A stretch of DNA of 64,000 nucleotides from Polaribacter sp. NJDZ03 (GTDB taxonomy: Bacteria; Bacteroidota; Bacteroidia; Flavobacteriales; Flavobacteriaceae): positions 189,501 to 253,500 of the forward strand of contig NZ_CP079195.1 of the NCBI RefSeq assembly GCF_019263805.1, in the 5' to 3' direction. The translations under genes and the position numbers were made by a program. How positions within the stretch are numbered: the first letter of the stretch is position 1; every line of letters starts with the position of its first letter. This document shows positions 1 to 8,743 of the stretch, one piece after another. The notes under the pieces are model-generated. The model worked only from the letters and a program-made list of their open reading frames with translations. It was not told the DNA's origin and searched no databases.

Positions 1-286
1 TTTTGCAATGCCAAGTATATTGCTTTTTTATTTTGGTACGTATACAGAATTTACGTTCTTGTTTTTTATAGGACTTGGAATTTTACTATACGGAATTGCT
101 TACTTTTTAGTGCATGATGTTTTAATTCATCAACGTTTTAAATGGTTTAAACATACCAATAATCGTTACTTAAGAGGTTTGAGAAAAGCTCATAAAATGC
201 ATCATAAGCATTTAGGAAAAGAAGAAGGAGAGTGCTTTGGAATGTTATTTGTACCGTTTAAATATTTTAAAAAACCAAAACTTTAA
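1..286 (+). CDS. crtZ: Beta-carotene hydroxylase (CrtZ), 5'-truncated by window edge
   Basis: C-terminal part of a carotene hydroxylase of the fatty-acid hydroxylase superfamily. This is a membrane di-iron enzyme that hydroxylates the beta-ionone rings of beta-carotene on the way to zeaxanthin. The frame is open to the left edge, so the true start and the first histidine cluster lie outside. Visible are a hydrophobic membrane segment, then HDVLIHQRF and AHKMHHKH, the spaced histidines that bind iron in CrtZ-type enzymes. The lycopene cyclase gene follows after 79 bp on the same strand and makes the substrate of this enzyme, so the two are probably co-transcribed. Confidence 0.85.
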   Translation, partial: FAMPSILLFYFGTYTEFTFLFFIGLGILLYGIAYFLVHDVLIHQRFKWFKHTNNRYLRGLRKAHKMHHKHLGKEEGECFGMLFVPFKYFKKPKL

Positions 287-365
287 GGGTTTAGAACGTA
301 TTGAATTTAAACTAATTTCCTGAAATTCTATCACTTATTACTAAACACACTACTGTATATCTATT

Positions 366-1502
366 TTGAATTACTACGACTACATAATTGTTGGTGGGGG
401 AGCGTCTGGCCTAATGATGGCTTACAGAATGTCTAAAGATTCTTTTTTTGATGATAAGTCTATATTAATTATAGATAAAGTTAAAAAGCAAGTTAACGAT
501 AAAACTTGGTGTTATTGGGAAGAAGAAGATGGCGAGTGGAATGCTATTTTAACGGCTTCTTGGAAAAAAATTGTATTTAAGAGTGCTATTTATAGCAGTG
601 TAGAATGTATTACTCCTTATCAATATAAAATGATTAGAAGTAAAGATTTTTATAAAAAAATATGGAATCAAATAGCATCGAAAGCTAACATTTCTTTTCT
701 TGAAGAAAATGTAATTAGTATGAATCAACATTCGTCCGAAGCAGAAGTAATTACAGAAAATAAAGTTTTAAAAACAGCAACAGTCCTTAATAGTATTTTG
801 AGTGATGCTTATAAAAAACAGACTAAATATCCTGTTTTAAGACAGCATTTTGTTGGTTTTTTTATACAAACACAAGAAGATTCTTTTGATGATAGTGCAG
901 CCACTTTTATGGATTTTACAGTGGCACAAAAAGGAAATACGCGTTTTATGTATATACTTCCTTACAGTAAAAGAGAAGCTTTGTTTGAATATACATTATT
1001 TTCAAAAGACTTATTGGCATACAATATTTATAAAGAGGAGATAGAAAGTTACTTAGAGAGTAAAAATATTACCAATTATAAAATTATTGAAAAAGAACAG
1101 GGTTTGATACCAATGACGTGCTATAAGTTTTGGAATAAAAATTCTAAAAATATTATTCATATTGGTACTGCAGGTGGTTGGTCTAAAGCAAGTACTGGTT
1201 TTACTTTTAAAAATATCAATAAAAAAACAATTGAGTTAACCAATCATTTAAAACAGAATAAACCCTTACTTAAATTTCATAAAATAAATAAATTTTGGTT
1301 TTATGATTTATTGTTATTAGATATTTTAAGTAAAAAAAACCACTTAGGGTCTTTTCTTTTTTCAAATTTATTTAAACGTTCTTCACCTAAAAAAATATTG
1401 AAATTTTTAGATGAAGAAACTTCTGTGTATGAAGATTTACAAGTGATACTTAAAATGCCACCAAAACACTTTATAATCGCTCTTTTTAATAGAATTTTAT
1501 AA
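366..1502 (+). CDS. crtY: Lycopene beta-cyclase
   Basis: Flavoprotein cyclase that converts lycopene to beta-carotene. The 378-residue length fits CrtY/CrtL proteins. It opens with the dinucleotide-binding motif IIVGGGASGL (about residues 7-16), followed by the DKTWCYWEEE stretch typical of lycopene cyclases (about 46-55) and a HIGTAGGWSKASTGF segment near residue 270. The start is TTG at 366: an in-frame stop at 342-344 leaves no ATG between it and the glycine-rich motif, so TTG (or ATT just before it) must be used. No purine-rich ribosome binding site is visible. The gene is downstream of crtZ and converges with mqo, with 10 bp between the two stop codons. Confidence 0.88.
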   Translation: MNYYDYIIVGGGASGLMMAYRMSKDSFFDDKSILIIDKVKKQVNDKTWCYWEEEDGEWNAILTASWKKIVFKSAIYSSVECITPYQYKMIRSKDFYKKIWNQIASKANISFLEENVISMNQHSSEAEVITENKVLKTATVLNSILSDAYKKQTKYPVLRQHFVGFFIQTQEDSFDDSAATFMDFTVAQKGNTRFMYILPYSKREALFEYTLFSKDLLAYNIYKEEIESYLESKNITNYKIIEKEQGLIPMTCYKFWNKNSKNIIHIGTAGGWSKASTGFTFKNINKKTIELTNHLKQNKPLLKFHKINKFWFYDLLLLDILSKKNHLGSFLFSNLFKRSSPKKILKFLDEETSVYEDLQVILKMPPKHFIIALFNRIL

Positions 1503-1512
1503 TTTCAAACCG

Positions 1513-2871
1513 CTATTTAAAACTTTTATTAAATACTTCTTTCATTACAGAGTAAGAAGTAGATGCTCCTGGCGATGCACCTAAAAGAGCAGCAATTTTT
1601 TTATCTTCAGAAATTATAATTTCTGTTCCAAATTCTAATTTACCAAATCCTTTCTTGTTCCTTTTTATAATTTGAACACGTTGTCCTGCAATTACAGTTT
1701 TCCAATCATCATTGTTTGCTTCAGGATAAAAAGCTCTTAATTCATCCATTCTGTCTTTAAACGATAATCTTACTTGTTGTATTAAATATTTTACTAGCGG
1801 TAGGTTTTGGTAACCTGCACCTAATAAGCTCATAATATTATCAAATTCTACAGATCTAGGTAAATCAAACATAGAACCATGTTTTAAGAATTTAGTTGTA
1901 AAGCCTGCAAAAGGGCCAAATAACAATTCTTTTCTACCGTTAATCATTCTAGAATCCATGTGAGGTACAGACATTGGTGGTGCACCACGACCTGCTTTTC
2001 CGTAAGCTTTTGCATTATGTCTTTCTATAATTTCTGGATTGGTACAACGTAACCAAAGACCACTTATAGGAAAACCTCCATATCCTTTTGCTTCTTTAAT
2101 ATTTGCTTTTTCTAGCAAAGGCAATGTACCGCCACCAGCACCAATAAAAAGGTAATTAGAAGCTATCATCCAATTTTTACCAATGTTTTGCCCTTTTATA
2201 GTTACTACCCAATTGCCTCTTTTAGACTTTTGAATATTAGACACACTACTATGATTTAATAACTCTACGTTGTCTTGTTTTTTTAAATAACGAAAAATTT
2301 GTTCTGCTATTTCTCCAAAATTAACATCATATCCTTTTTCAAAAAAGGTAGCAGCAACTTCTTCTTTATCAGCTCTTCCTTCCATCATTAAAGGTAGCCA
2401 GTTTTTTACTTGTTCTTTATCTTTAGAGAAAAGCATCCCCTTAAACTGCGGGTTATCTTTTATAACGTTGTAACGTTTTTCTAAAAAATCAACATCTTTT
2501 TTTCCTTTAACAAAGCTTAAATGCGGAACTTCACTTATACATTTTGATAAATTGTTGATGTATCCTTTTTCTTCACAATCTTTCCAAAAATTATAGGTTT
2601 CTGTAAATTGCTCCGAAATATTGACTGCTTTTGTAATATCTACAGTACCTTTTTTTTCTGGAGTATAATTCAATTCACAATTTCCTGCATGTCCGGTTCC
2701 TGCATTGTTCCAAGCTTCAGAACTTTCTTGAGCTATTGTAGGTAGCTTTTCTATAATGGTTATTTTCTTTCCAGGAAATTTTTCAAAAAGTAAGATGGCT
2801 AATGTTGCAGACATAATACCGCCTCCAATAAGTACAAATTCGGAATGTTTTACTGATGAAATTTTTGGCAT
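1513..2871 (-). CDS. mqo: Malate:quinone oxidoreductase, short C-terminus
   Basis: Peripheral membrane FAD enzyme oxidising malate to oxaloacetate and passing electrons to quinone, an alternative to NAD-dependent malate dehydrogenase in the TCA cycle. It shows the FAD motif VLIGGGIMSAT near the N-terminus, the family block ESSEAWNNAGTGHAGNCELN (about residues 49-68) and the GASPGAST block close to the end. At 452 residues it stops about 45 residues earlier than the family length I remember (near 490-500). Reading past the stop codon gives only about eight unrelated codons before another stop, so there is no simple frameshifted tail. A TATCTTTG promoter element lies just upstream. Confidence 0.9.
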   Translation of the reverse strand: MPKISSVKHSEFVLIGGGIMSATLAILLFEKFPGKKITIIEKLPTIAQESSEAWNNAGTGHAGNCELNYTPEKKGTVDITKAVNISEQFTETYNFWKDCEEKGYINNLSKCISEVPHLSFVKGKKDVDFLEKRYNVIKDNPQFKGMLFSKDKEQVKNWLPLMMEGRADKEEVAATFFEKGYDVNFGEIAEQIFRYLKKQDNVELLNHSSVSNIQKSKRGNWVVTIKGQNIGKNWMIASNYLFIGAGGGTLPLLEKANIKEAKGYGGFPISGLWLRCTNPEIIERHNAKAYGKAGRGAPPMSVPHMDSRMINGRKELLFGPFAGFTTKFLKHGSMFDLPRSVEFDNIMSLLGAGYQNLPLVKYLIQQVRLSFKDRMDELRAFYPEANNDDWKTVIAGQRVQIIKRNKKGFGKLEFGTEIIISEDKKIAALLGASPGASTSYSVMKEVFNKSFK

Positions 2872-2890
2872 TTTTATAAATTTAAGAGCA

Positions 2891-2898
2891 CAAAGATA
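2891..2898 (-). promoter_or_regulatory. Promoter -7 element for mqo
   Basis: Minus-strand TATCTTTG matches the Bacteroidota -7 consensus TAnnTTTG. It lies 20 bp before the mqo start codon, giving a short leader. No convincing TTG is found at the -33 position. Confidence 0.55.
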
Positions 2899-3159
2899 CT
2901 TGTTTTTTGAGCCATTTAAAACCGATTTTTGTTGAGATTTTAGTAATTATTTTACCCTTAAATTATATAATATGTAAATAAATAGCTCATATAAAATTAT
3001 TTAAAAATGAAGATATAAAAGAGGGGTATTGTATCATCCATTTTTAAAGAATAAAGACTCAATTTCCTTCTAAATTATATTAAATAAATAAGATATCTCA
3101 TTATTAAAAGTAAGTGGTTTTTTGCAAATAGTGATAGCGTAAAATACAACAAATTTAAG

Positions 3160-4071
3160 TTAAAGTGTTTTCAACCAGTCATCTAATCGGTATATCCAAG
3201 TATGTAAATATCCCTCTTGATGTGTAGCTAAAGAAAAACCGTGACCACCATACGGGTAAATATGCATTTCTACTTTTACTTTTTTATCATTTAGTGCTTT
3301 GTAAAACTGCAAACTATTTTCTACAGGTACTACATCATCATTTGAGGAGTGTACTAAAAAAGTAGGAGGTGTTTTTTCTGTAACTTGTAATTCATTAGAG
3401 TATTTTTCTATTAATTCTTGTGAAGGCTTTTTACCTATCAATTGATTTCTAGAACCTTTGTGTGTATAATCATTCTGCATAGTAATTACAGGGTAAATTA
3501 AAGCCATAAAATCGGGTCTTGCAGAAATGGTATCTATAGGTTCTTCTTTAAAATTATTTTTAGTATTAAACTGAGTTCCTAAAGTAGCAGCTAAATGTCC
3601 GCCAGCAGAAAAACCAATTACACCTATTTTATTTGGATTAACACCTAATTTATCAGCATTAAAACGAACCCATCTAATAGCTCTTTGAGCATCTTGTAAA
3701 GGTGCTTCATTGGGTGTTTTTAGAGATTTAGAATTTGGTAATCTATATTTTAGAACAAAAGCAGTAATTCCTTTGCTATTAAACCATTTTGCAATTTCAG
3801 TGCCTTCCCAATCATAGGCTAACATGGTATAACCACCACCCGGACATATAATTACAGCTTTGTCCGTTGCACTTCGTTTTGATGGAGTGTAAATTTCTAA
3901 TGTTGGTTTTTTAACTTTTGATATTTTAACAATATCTCCATTTTCTATAACTTCCTCTTCGCTGGTTTCTATGCTATTTGGTATGGTTGTCCAAAGAGAG
4001 ATAACTTCATTTTGTGCTTGTAATTTAACAAAGGATATAGCCATAAAGAAAAAAATTAGTCTTAGTTTCAT
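3160..4071 (-). CDS. Secreted alpha/beta hydrolase (BD-FAE / acetyl esterase type)
   Basis: Exported esterase of the alpha/beta-hydrolase fold, in the group often annotated as acetylxylan esterase or endo-1,4-beta-xylanase-associated esterase. The first 19 residues are a signal peptide ending LQAQ. The oxyanion motif CPGGGY (about residues 76-81), the nucleophile elbow GFSAGGH (about 154-160), the acid in SSNDDVVP (about 242-249) and the histidine in YGGHGF (about 274-279) form a complete triad. The probable role is removal of acyl groups from polysaccharides outside the cytoplasm; the substrate cannot be read from sequence. It is followed 11 bp upstream by another hydrolase gene on the same strand, suggesting co-transcription. 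Confidence 0.8.
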   Translation of the reverse strand: MKLRLIFFFMAISFVKLQAQNEVISLWTTIPNSIETSEEEVIENGDIVKISKVKKPTLEIYTPSKRSATDKAVIICPGGGYTMLAYDWEGTEIAKWFNSKGITAFVLKYRLPNSKSLKTPNEAPLQDAQRAIRWVRFNADKLGVNPNKIGVIGFSAGGHLAATLGTQFNTKNNFKEEPIDTISARPDFMALIYPVITMQNDYTHKGSRNQLIGKKPSQELIEKYSNELQVTEKTPPTFLVHSSNDDVVPVENSLQFYKALNDKKVKVEMHIYPYGGHGFSLATHQEGYLHTWIYRLDDWLKTL

Positions 4072-4081
4072 AAATGTGTTT

Positions 4082-4810
4082 TTAAAAATAGATATCTACC
4101 ATTGTACGCCAATAGTATGCTTTATGTGCTTCTTCTTGCCATTGAAATAAGTGGTGTGGAATTCCTTTTTCTTGTAAAATATTAGATAATTTATAATTGC
4201 TTTCTAAAAAGGAGTCTTCTTTTCCGATGGCTAATATAATATCCATTTTACTCAATTGTGAGATTAAATGGGGATCATTTAAATTTTTTAAGTATTGATT
4301 TGGCATATTAAAATACACAAACTCATTATGAAAACCACTTAGCAAATCTTTAAATGAACCTTTAGATTTTGTTAAATCATAACGGCCACTCATACCAACA
4401 ACTTTAGAAAACAATGTGGGATGCCGCATGGCTATATTTACTGCATGGTATGCACCTAAACTGCAACCAGCAGAAACTACATTTGCATTAGAGTTTTTTA
4501 AATTTGCAAAAGGCAGTACTTCTTCTAGAACATAGTTTTCATATTGTATGTGTCTATAAATACGATATCCTGGGTCTTTAAAACTGTTATAAAAAGATTC
4601 TAAATCTACACTATCTACGCAAAAAATTTGTAGTTCTCCATTTGTTATTTTTTGCGCTAAGGCTGCAATAATTTTCCAATTTTCATAATCGTAAAAACGT
4701 CCCATTCTTGGTGGGAAAAATAAAACTTTTGCTCCCGCATAACCAAATACAAGAAGTTCCATTTCTTTTTTAAGACTGTGACTATACCATTTATGATATT
4801 CTCTTTTCAT
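4082..4810 (-). CDS. Alpha/beta hydrolase, putative esterase family
   Basis: Cytoplasmic-looking esterase of the family related to esterase D and antigen 85 (no signal peptide is visible). The nucleophile elbow is AGCSLGAYHA (about residues 113-122), an acidic residue follows in GKEDSF (about 196-201), and a histidine lies in EEAHKAYYW near the C-terminus, so a catalytic triad is plausible. The 242-residue length fits single-domain members. It is the middle of three consecutive hydrolase genes on the minus strand (gaps of 10 and 30 bp), so the three may act on one substrate class. The start ATG at 4810 is the only sensible one. Confidence 0.72.
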   Translation of the reverse strand: MKREYHKWYSHSLKKEMELLVFGYAGAKVLFFPPRMGRFYDYENWKIIAALAQKITNGELQIFCVDSVDLESFYNSFKDPGYRIYRHIQYENYVLEEVLPFANLKNSNANVVSAGCSLGAYHAVNIAMRHPTLFSKVVGMSGRYDLTKSKGSFKDLLSGFHNEFVYFNMPNQYLKNLNDPHLISQLSKMDIILAIGKEDSFLESNYKLSNILQEKGIPHHLFQWQEEAHKAYYWRTMVDIYF

Positions 4811-4840
4811 GGAAAAAAATTATTCCATTAAAGTACTCTT

Positions 4841-5461
4841 TTAATATATTTTTTCGAGTATTTTTTGAGGAAAAATTTTAGGATGTTTTAAGAGTGTTTT
4901 CTCTAATAGATTGTAACCTTTAGAGTTAAAATGCAATCCATCTTCTTTAAAATACTTGCTATTAGGTTTCCCTTTTTTATCTAATAAGGCATCATAAATA
5001 TTTACAAAATGAAAATTATCGTCTTTAGACATTAATTTTTGAATGTTTTTATTTGTAAAATTTATACTTTCTAGCTGATGACTTCTTGCAATACTGGGTT
5101 TTATAGAAATATAAGAGCATTTTATATTACCGTATTTTGTTCTTATTTTAAGTAATAAATTTTCTAAAAATAAGATCACTTCTTCAGGATGTCTGCCTTC
5201 TCCTAAGTCATTATCTCCAGCATAAATTACAATTGCATCTATGTCTTTTATGTTTTTAAAAATACGATCAAAAAACCAAGTACAAGCAGCCAATGTAGAA
5301 CCTCCAAACCCTAAGTTTATGGTGCTGTGCTCTTTAAAAGTAGAGGGTAAACTATTCCATTGAGTTATTGTAGAACTACCGTAAAAAATCGTTTTAGGAT
5401 TGTATTCTAATTCTCGAATCTGATTTTCTAAGCGTTCTAAATCTGGATGAAACCAAAACAT
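4841..5461 (-). CDS. SGNH/GDSL-type hydrolase
   Basis: SGNH-fold esterase or lipase. The conserved blocks are readable: FYGSSTITQW supplies the nucleophilic serine (block I, about residues 26-35), NLGFGGS the glycine (block II, about 49-55), YAGDNDLG the asparagine (block III, about 80-87) and EDGLHFNSKGY the Asp-His pair (block V, about 173-183). No signal peptide is visible. As the first of three hydrolase genes it probably heads a small transcription unit, starting from the 394-bp divergent region 5462-5855. The family acts on acyl or acetyl esters; the substrate is unknown. Confidence 0.8.
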   Translation of the reverse strand: MFWFHPDLERLENQIRELEYNPKTIFYGSSTITQWNSLPSTFKEHSTINLGFGGSTLAACTWFFDRIFKNIKDIDAIVIYAGDNDLGEGRHPEEVILFLENLLLKIRTKYGNIKCSYISIKPSIARSHQLESINFTNKNIQKLMSKDDNFHFVNIYDALLDKKGKPNSKYFKEDGLHFNSKGYNLLEKTLLKHPKIFPQKILEKIY

Positions 5462-5855
5462 TACTATTATTTTTTTTAGGGTTAAGTTTTAAATATAAAA
5501 TTTAAAAATCAAAATAAGCTATAATTATTGCTTAATTAAGTGATTCTAATACATTTTTAAGGGAAATTCTTAGTGAAATAGGTAAATATCCTCTTTGGTT
5601 GTTTCTTTATTTTTTTTTCGAAACCTATTATATAGACAAATTAATAGATTGCTGTTTTGGTAATTGAACAGTCATTAGATTATTCTTAGGTATTTAATTC
5701 TTGTTTTTTTATTAGTTAAATTAAAGGTAGATAAGGTGTTAAGTGTAACTAGTTTTCTAATTTTAATTTTTCTTTTACTTAATGTAAGTTTATGTTTTTA
5801 TGTCGTCTACTTATTCTATAAGTTTGCACGAAATTTTAAAATTTAGATAAAATAA
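5462..5855. other. Divergent intergenic region (394 bp)
   Basis: Very AT-rich spacer between the minus-strand hydrolase unit and the plus-strand phosphoesterase unit. The only signal I can support is the plus-strand promoter element at 5819-5826. No ORF, RNA fold or repeat was recognised. Confidence 0.5.
5819..5826 (+). promoter_or_regulatory. Promoter -7 element for the phosphoesterase unit
   Basis: TAAGTTTG matches TAnnTTTG, 29 bp before the ATG at 5856. The -33 TTG is not evident. Confidence 0.5.
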
Positions 5856-6641
5856 ATGAAATATATTAGAATACTATTACTGAGTCTTACCGTTGTTTTT
5901 ATAGGCTGTAAACATCCTTTTGAATTTAGTGTTTATGAAGCAAACGTTAAAAGCGAACAACAAAATACTACTGATAAAAATTTAAAATTATTGGAGAATA
6001 TTCCAGTAGATTCTAAAGAGTTTAAATTCGCTTTTTTATCTGATGTGCATTTTTTTTATGATCAACTTAGTAAAGTTGTTGACGATATGAATAAAAGAGA
6101 TGATATTAAATTTGTAATTTTTGGAGGAGATATTGCAGATCAAGCATTATTAAGGGAGTATGAAATTTTTCATGATATCATGTCTAAACTGAAGAAACCT
6201 TATTTAACAGTTATTGGAAACCATGACTATAATATAAATGGAGGTATTATTTATAAAAAAATGTTCGGTGATTATAATTACTCTTTTGAGTTTAATAATA
6301 ATAAGTTTGTTCTTTTTGATGATGTTGTTTGGGAAAGTGAAAAGGAGTTAGATTTTGATTGGTTAAAATTAGAATTAAAAGACAATACCTCTTTTAATCA
6401 AGTATTTGTTATTGCTCATATACCTCCTTATGGAGATCAATTTGATGATGAATTAAGAGAAAAATATAGATCTATAATGTTAGAAAACAATGTTCCATTA
6501 TCTATTCATGGGCATACGCACAGTTATCTTTATGAAGAAGGTGAAGTAAGTTATCTAACTGCGCCTGCTGTGAAAGAGAAAGCGTATAATATAGTATCTG
6601 TGAAAGAGAAAGGATTTAGTGTTGAATTGATAGAATTATAA
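5856..6641 (+). CDS. Lipoprotein metallophosphoesterase (calcineurin-like)
   Basis: Envelope-anchored phosphoesterase. The N-terminus is a lipoprotein signal with lipobox FIGC (lipidated Cys about residue 18). All metal-binding motifs of the calcineurin-like superfamily are present: SDVHF (about 64-68), GGDIAD (about 89-94), GNHDYN (about 122-127) and HGHTHSY near residue 220. It is therefore predicted to be an active two-metal hydrolase facing the periplasm or cell surface. Substrate is unknown; nucleotides and phospholipids are typical for the fold. The next gene starts 4 bp after its stop codon, so the two are almost certainly one operon. Confidence 0.8.
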   Translation: MKYIRILLLSLTVVFIGCKHPFEFSVYEANVKSEQQNTTDKNLKLLENIPVDSKEFKFAFLSDVHFFYDQLSKVVDDMNKRDDIKFVIFGGDIADQALLREYEIFHDIMSKLKKPYLTVIGNHDYNINGGIIYKKMFGDYNYSFEFNNNKFVLFDDVVWESEKELDFDWLKLELKDNTSFNQVFVIAHIPPYGDQFDDELREKYRSIMLENNVPLSIHGHTHSYLYEEGEVSYLTAPAVKEKAYNIVSVKEKGFSVELIEL

Positions 6642-6645
6642 TTAA

Positions 6646-7242
6646 ATGAAAATTAGAAAAATATTTACAGTATCTATATTGTTGTTATTATTTAACAATG
6701 TTTATGCGCAAGAAACTGTTATCGTTAAAGAAAAATCTTGGTATGTGCCAGATTATGTAAAAGCACAATTTGCAGGAAATATAGGCCTTTTTTCAGTAGG
6801 TGCTGGTTATCAGTTATTTGATAAAGTATTGTATTCAGAATTATTGTATGGATTTGTACCTGAATTTGCTTCTAAAGCAGATAATATACATTTAATTACA
6901 ATTAAGAATACGTTTCCTATTTATAGAAAAGTAATTGGAGAAAATTTAACAATAACACCTATAGCAGGTTTTACTACAACTTTAGATATAGGAACGAATT
7001 CTTTTACAACGCTTCCTAGTTTTTACCCAGAAGGCTATTATGTACCTACGGCTGTTCATTTTACTTTTTTTGGTGGAGCTTTAGTGCACAAAGATTTTAA
7101 GAAACCAAAACTTTTTAAAGGAGTAGATTTTTATTTAGAACTTGGAACCGTAGAAACCTATTTATGGTATGCAATTACGGCAAAAGATGTTAGTGTGTTT
7201 GATGTATTTAGTACATCCGTTGGAGTTAACTTTTATTTATAG
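6646..7242 (+). CDS. Secreted/outer-membrane hypothetical protein
   Basis: I do not recognise a family. The 198-residue protein has a signal peptide ending VYAQ (about residue 22) and then alternating hydrophobic/aromatic strands (for example LYSELLYGFVPEF, FFGGALVH) with a terminal aromatic-rich strand GVNFYL. That pattern is typical of small outer-membrane beta-barrels or barrel-like proteins of Bacteroidota. It is in an operon with the upstream lipoprotein phosphoesterase (4-bp gap) and is followed by a strong terminator, so the unit has two genes. A structural or partner role for the phosphoesterase is inference only. Confidence 0.6.
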   Translation: MKIRKIFTVSILLLLFNNVYAQETVIVKEKSWYVPDYVKAQFAGNIGLFSVGAGYQLFDKVLYSELLYGFVPEFASKADNIHLITIKNTFPIYRKVIGENLTITPIAGFTTTLDIGTNSFTTLPSFYPEGYYVPTAVHFTFFGGALVHKDFKKPKLFKGVDFYLELGTVETYLWYAITAKDVSVFDVFSTSVGVNFYL

Positions 7243-7270
7243 CAATTATATTAAATTATTTTATAAATTA

Positions 7271-7308
7271 AAAAATCCAAATTCATTATGAATTTGGATT
7301 TTTTTTTT
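7271..7308. terminator. Bidirectional intrinsic terminator
   Basis: Stem AATCCAAATTC / GAATTTGGATT with a short loop, followed by nine or more T on the plus strand and preceded by an A-run that serves the minus strand. It lies between the convergent genes ending at 7242 (+) and 7325 (-). Confidence 0.85.
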
Positions 7309-7324
7309 GTGTTTAAAAAATATT

Positions 7325-8599
7325 TTACTTCGGATATTTCTCAGCAATTTTATCCAAAGATAAATTGTGAATACTACCAACATGTGTATGTTGTTTTCCT
7401 AAATCTGGTTTGTACGTTCCTGCTTGTACCTGTCCGCCTATTTGTTGATACGCTTCTCTAAAAGACATACCGTCAACCACTAAATTGTTAATGCTATCTA
7501 CCGTAAATAAATATTGATATTTTTCATCATTCAAATCAATATCTTTTACAATTACTTGCTGAATAGAGTAATTAAAGATGTCTAAAATATCTTTTACATC
7601 TTCAAAAGCTGCAATAATATTTTCTTTTAATAATTGATAATCTCTATGGTAACCAGTTGGAAGGTTATTTGTAATTAATATCATTTCTGTTTGTAACGCC
7701 TGAATTTTATTACATTTTCCACGAATTAATTCAAAAACATCAGGGTTTTTCTTGTGTGGCATAATGCTACTTCCTGTTGTTAATTCATCTGGAAAAGAAA
7801 TGAAATTAAAATTCTGACTCATATACAAACAAACATCCATTGCAAAACGAGACATGGTATTACACAATCCGCCTAAGGCGGAAGCAATAGATCGTTCACT
7901 TTTTCCTCTACTTAATTGCGCAGCAACTACGTTATATTTTAAAGTAGCAAAGTGTAATTCTTTAGTGGTTAATTCTCTATCAATAGGAAAAGAAGAACCG
8001 TAACCAGCAGCAGAACCTAACGGATTTTGATCTACAACCTTAGCAACTGCATTTAACATATATACATCATCTACTAATAACTCTGCATAGGCAGAAAACC
8101 ATAAGCCGAAAGATGATGGCATAGCAACTTGTAAATGTGTATAACCAGGTAATAAGCTTTCTTTATGCGTTTCTGCTAAACCTAAAAGTGTATCAAATAA
8201 GGTCTTCGTTTTATCATTGATAATCGCTAAATTCTCTTTATAATATAATTGAAGTGCCACTAAAACTTGGTCATTTCTAGAGCGAGCTGTGTGGATTTTC
8301 TTACCAACTTCGCCTAATTTATTTGTTAATTCCCATTCAATTTTAGAGTGTACATCTTCAAAAGAAGCTTCTATAACAAAGGTTCCGTTTTCAATATCGT
8401 TAGCTAATTCTTGTAAGCCTCTTTTTAAATCTTTCAATTCATCAGCAGTAATAATACCAATAGATTCTAGCATTATAGCGTGTGCTAAAGAAGCTTGAAC
8501 ATCATATTTTGCAATATGCATATCAATTTCTCTATCATTACCAACGGTAAATTTTTCTATTTGCTGATCTATTGAAAATCCTTTATCCCAAAGTTTCAT
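7325..8599 (-). CDS. argH: Argininosuccinate lyase
   Basis: Last step of arginine synthesis, splitting argininosuccinate to arginine and fumarate. It has the fumarase/aspartase superfamily signature GSSIMPHKKNP (about residues 275-285), the KIEWELTNKLG and TARSRNDQV blocks near residues 86-112, and a TAAGYGSSFPIDR-like segment (LGSAAGYGSSFP). The 424-residue length is slightly short of the usual 455-470, as in Bacteroidota. It is the last gene of the long minus-strand arg/pro cluster and ends at a shared terminator. A MITE-like repeat (8613-8730) separates it from argE and may affect read-through. Confidence 0.95.
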   Translation of the reverse strand: MKLWDKGFSIDQQIEKFTVGNDREIDMHIAKYDVQASLAHAIMLESIGIITADELKDLKRGLQELANDIENGTFVIEASFEDVHSKIEWELTNKLGEVGKKIHTARSRNDQVLVALQLYYKENLAIINDKTKTLFDTLLGLAETHKESLLPGYTHLQVAMPSSFGLWFSAYAELLVDDVYMLNAVAKVVDQNPLGSAAGYGSSFPIDRELTTKELHFATLKYNVVAAQLSRGKSERSIASALGGLCNTMSRFAMDVCLYMSQNFNFISFPDELTTGSSIMPHKKNPDVFELIRGKCNKIQALQTEMILITNNLPTGYHRDYQLLKENIIAAFEDVKDILDIFNYSIQQVIVKDIDLNDEKYQYLFTVDSINNLVVDGMSFREAYQQIGGQVQAGTYKPDLGKQHTHVGSIHNLSLDKIAEKYPK

Positions 8600-8612
8600 A
8601 TTTTTTTATTTA

Positions 8613-8730
8613 TCCTGCAAGGTCTTCAAGACCTTGTAGGTATTATTACATTATTAATTTTCAGACTTACAAGAATTTTGAAGCCTTGTAAGATATTTTA
8701 TACCTACAAGGTTTTAGAAACCTTGCAGGA
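8613..8730. repeat. MITE/REP-like inverted-repeat element, copy A
   Basis: 118-bp element with ends that are inverted copies of each other (TCCTGCAAGGTCTT... and ...AAACCTTGCAGGA). Each end is itself an imperfect palindrome (GCAAGGTCTTCAAGACCTTG). Two relatives occur in the same orientation at 15857-15966 and 16990-17093. It contains no ORF. Confidence 0.8.
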
Positions 8731-8743
8731 ATAACATTATTAT

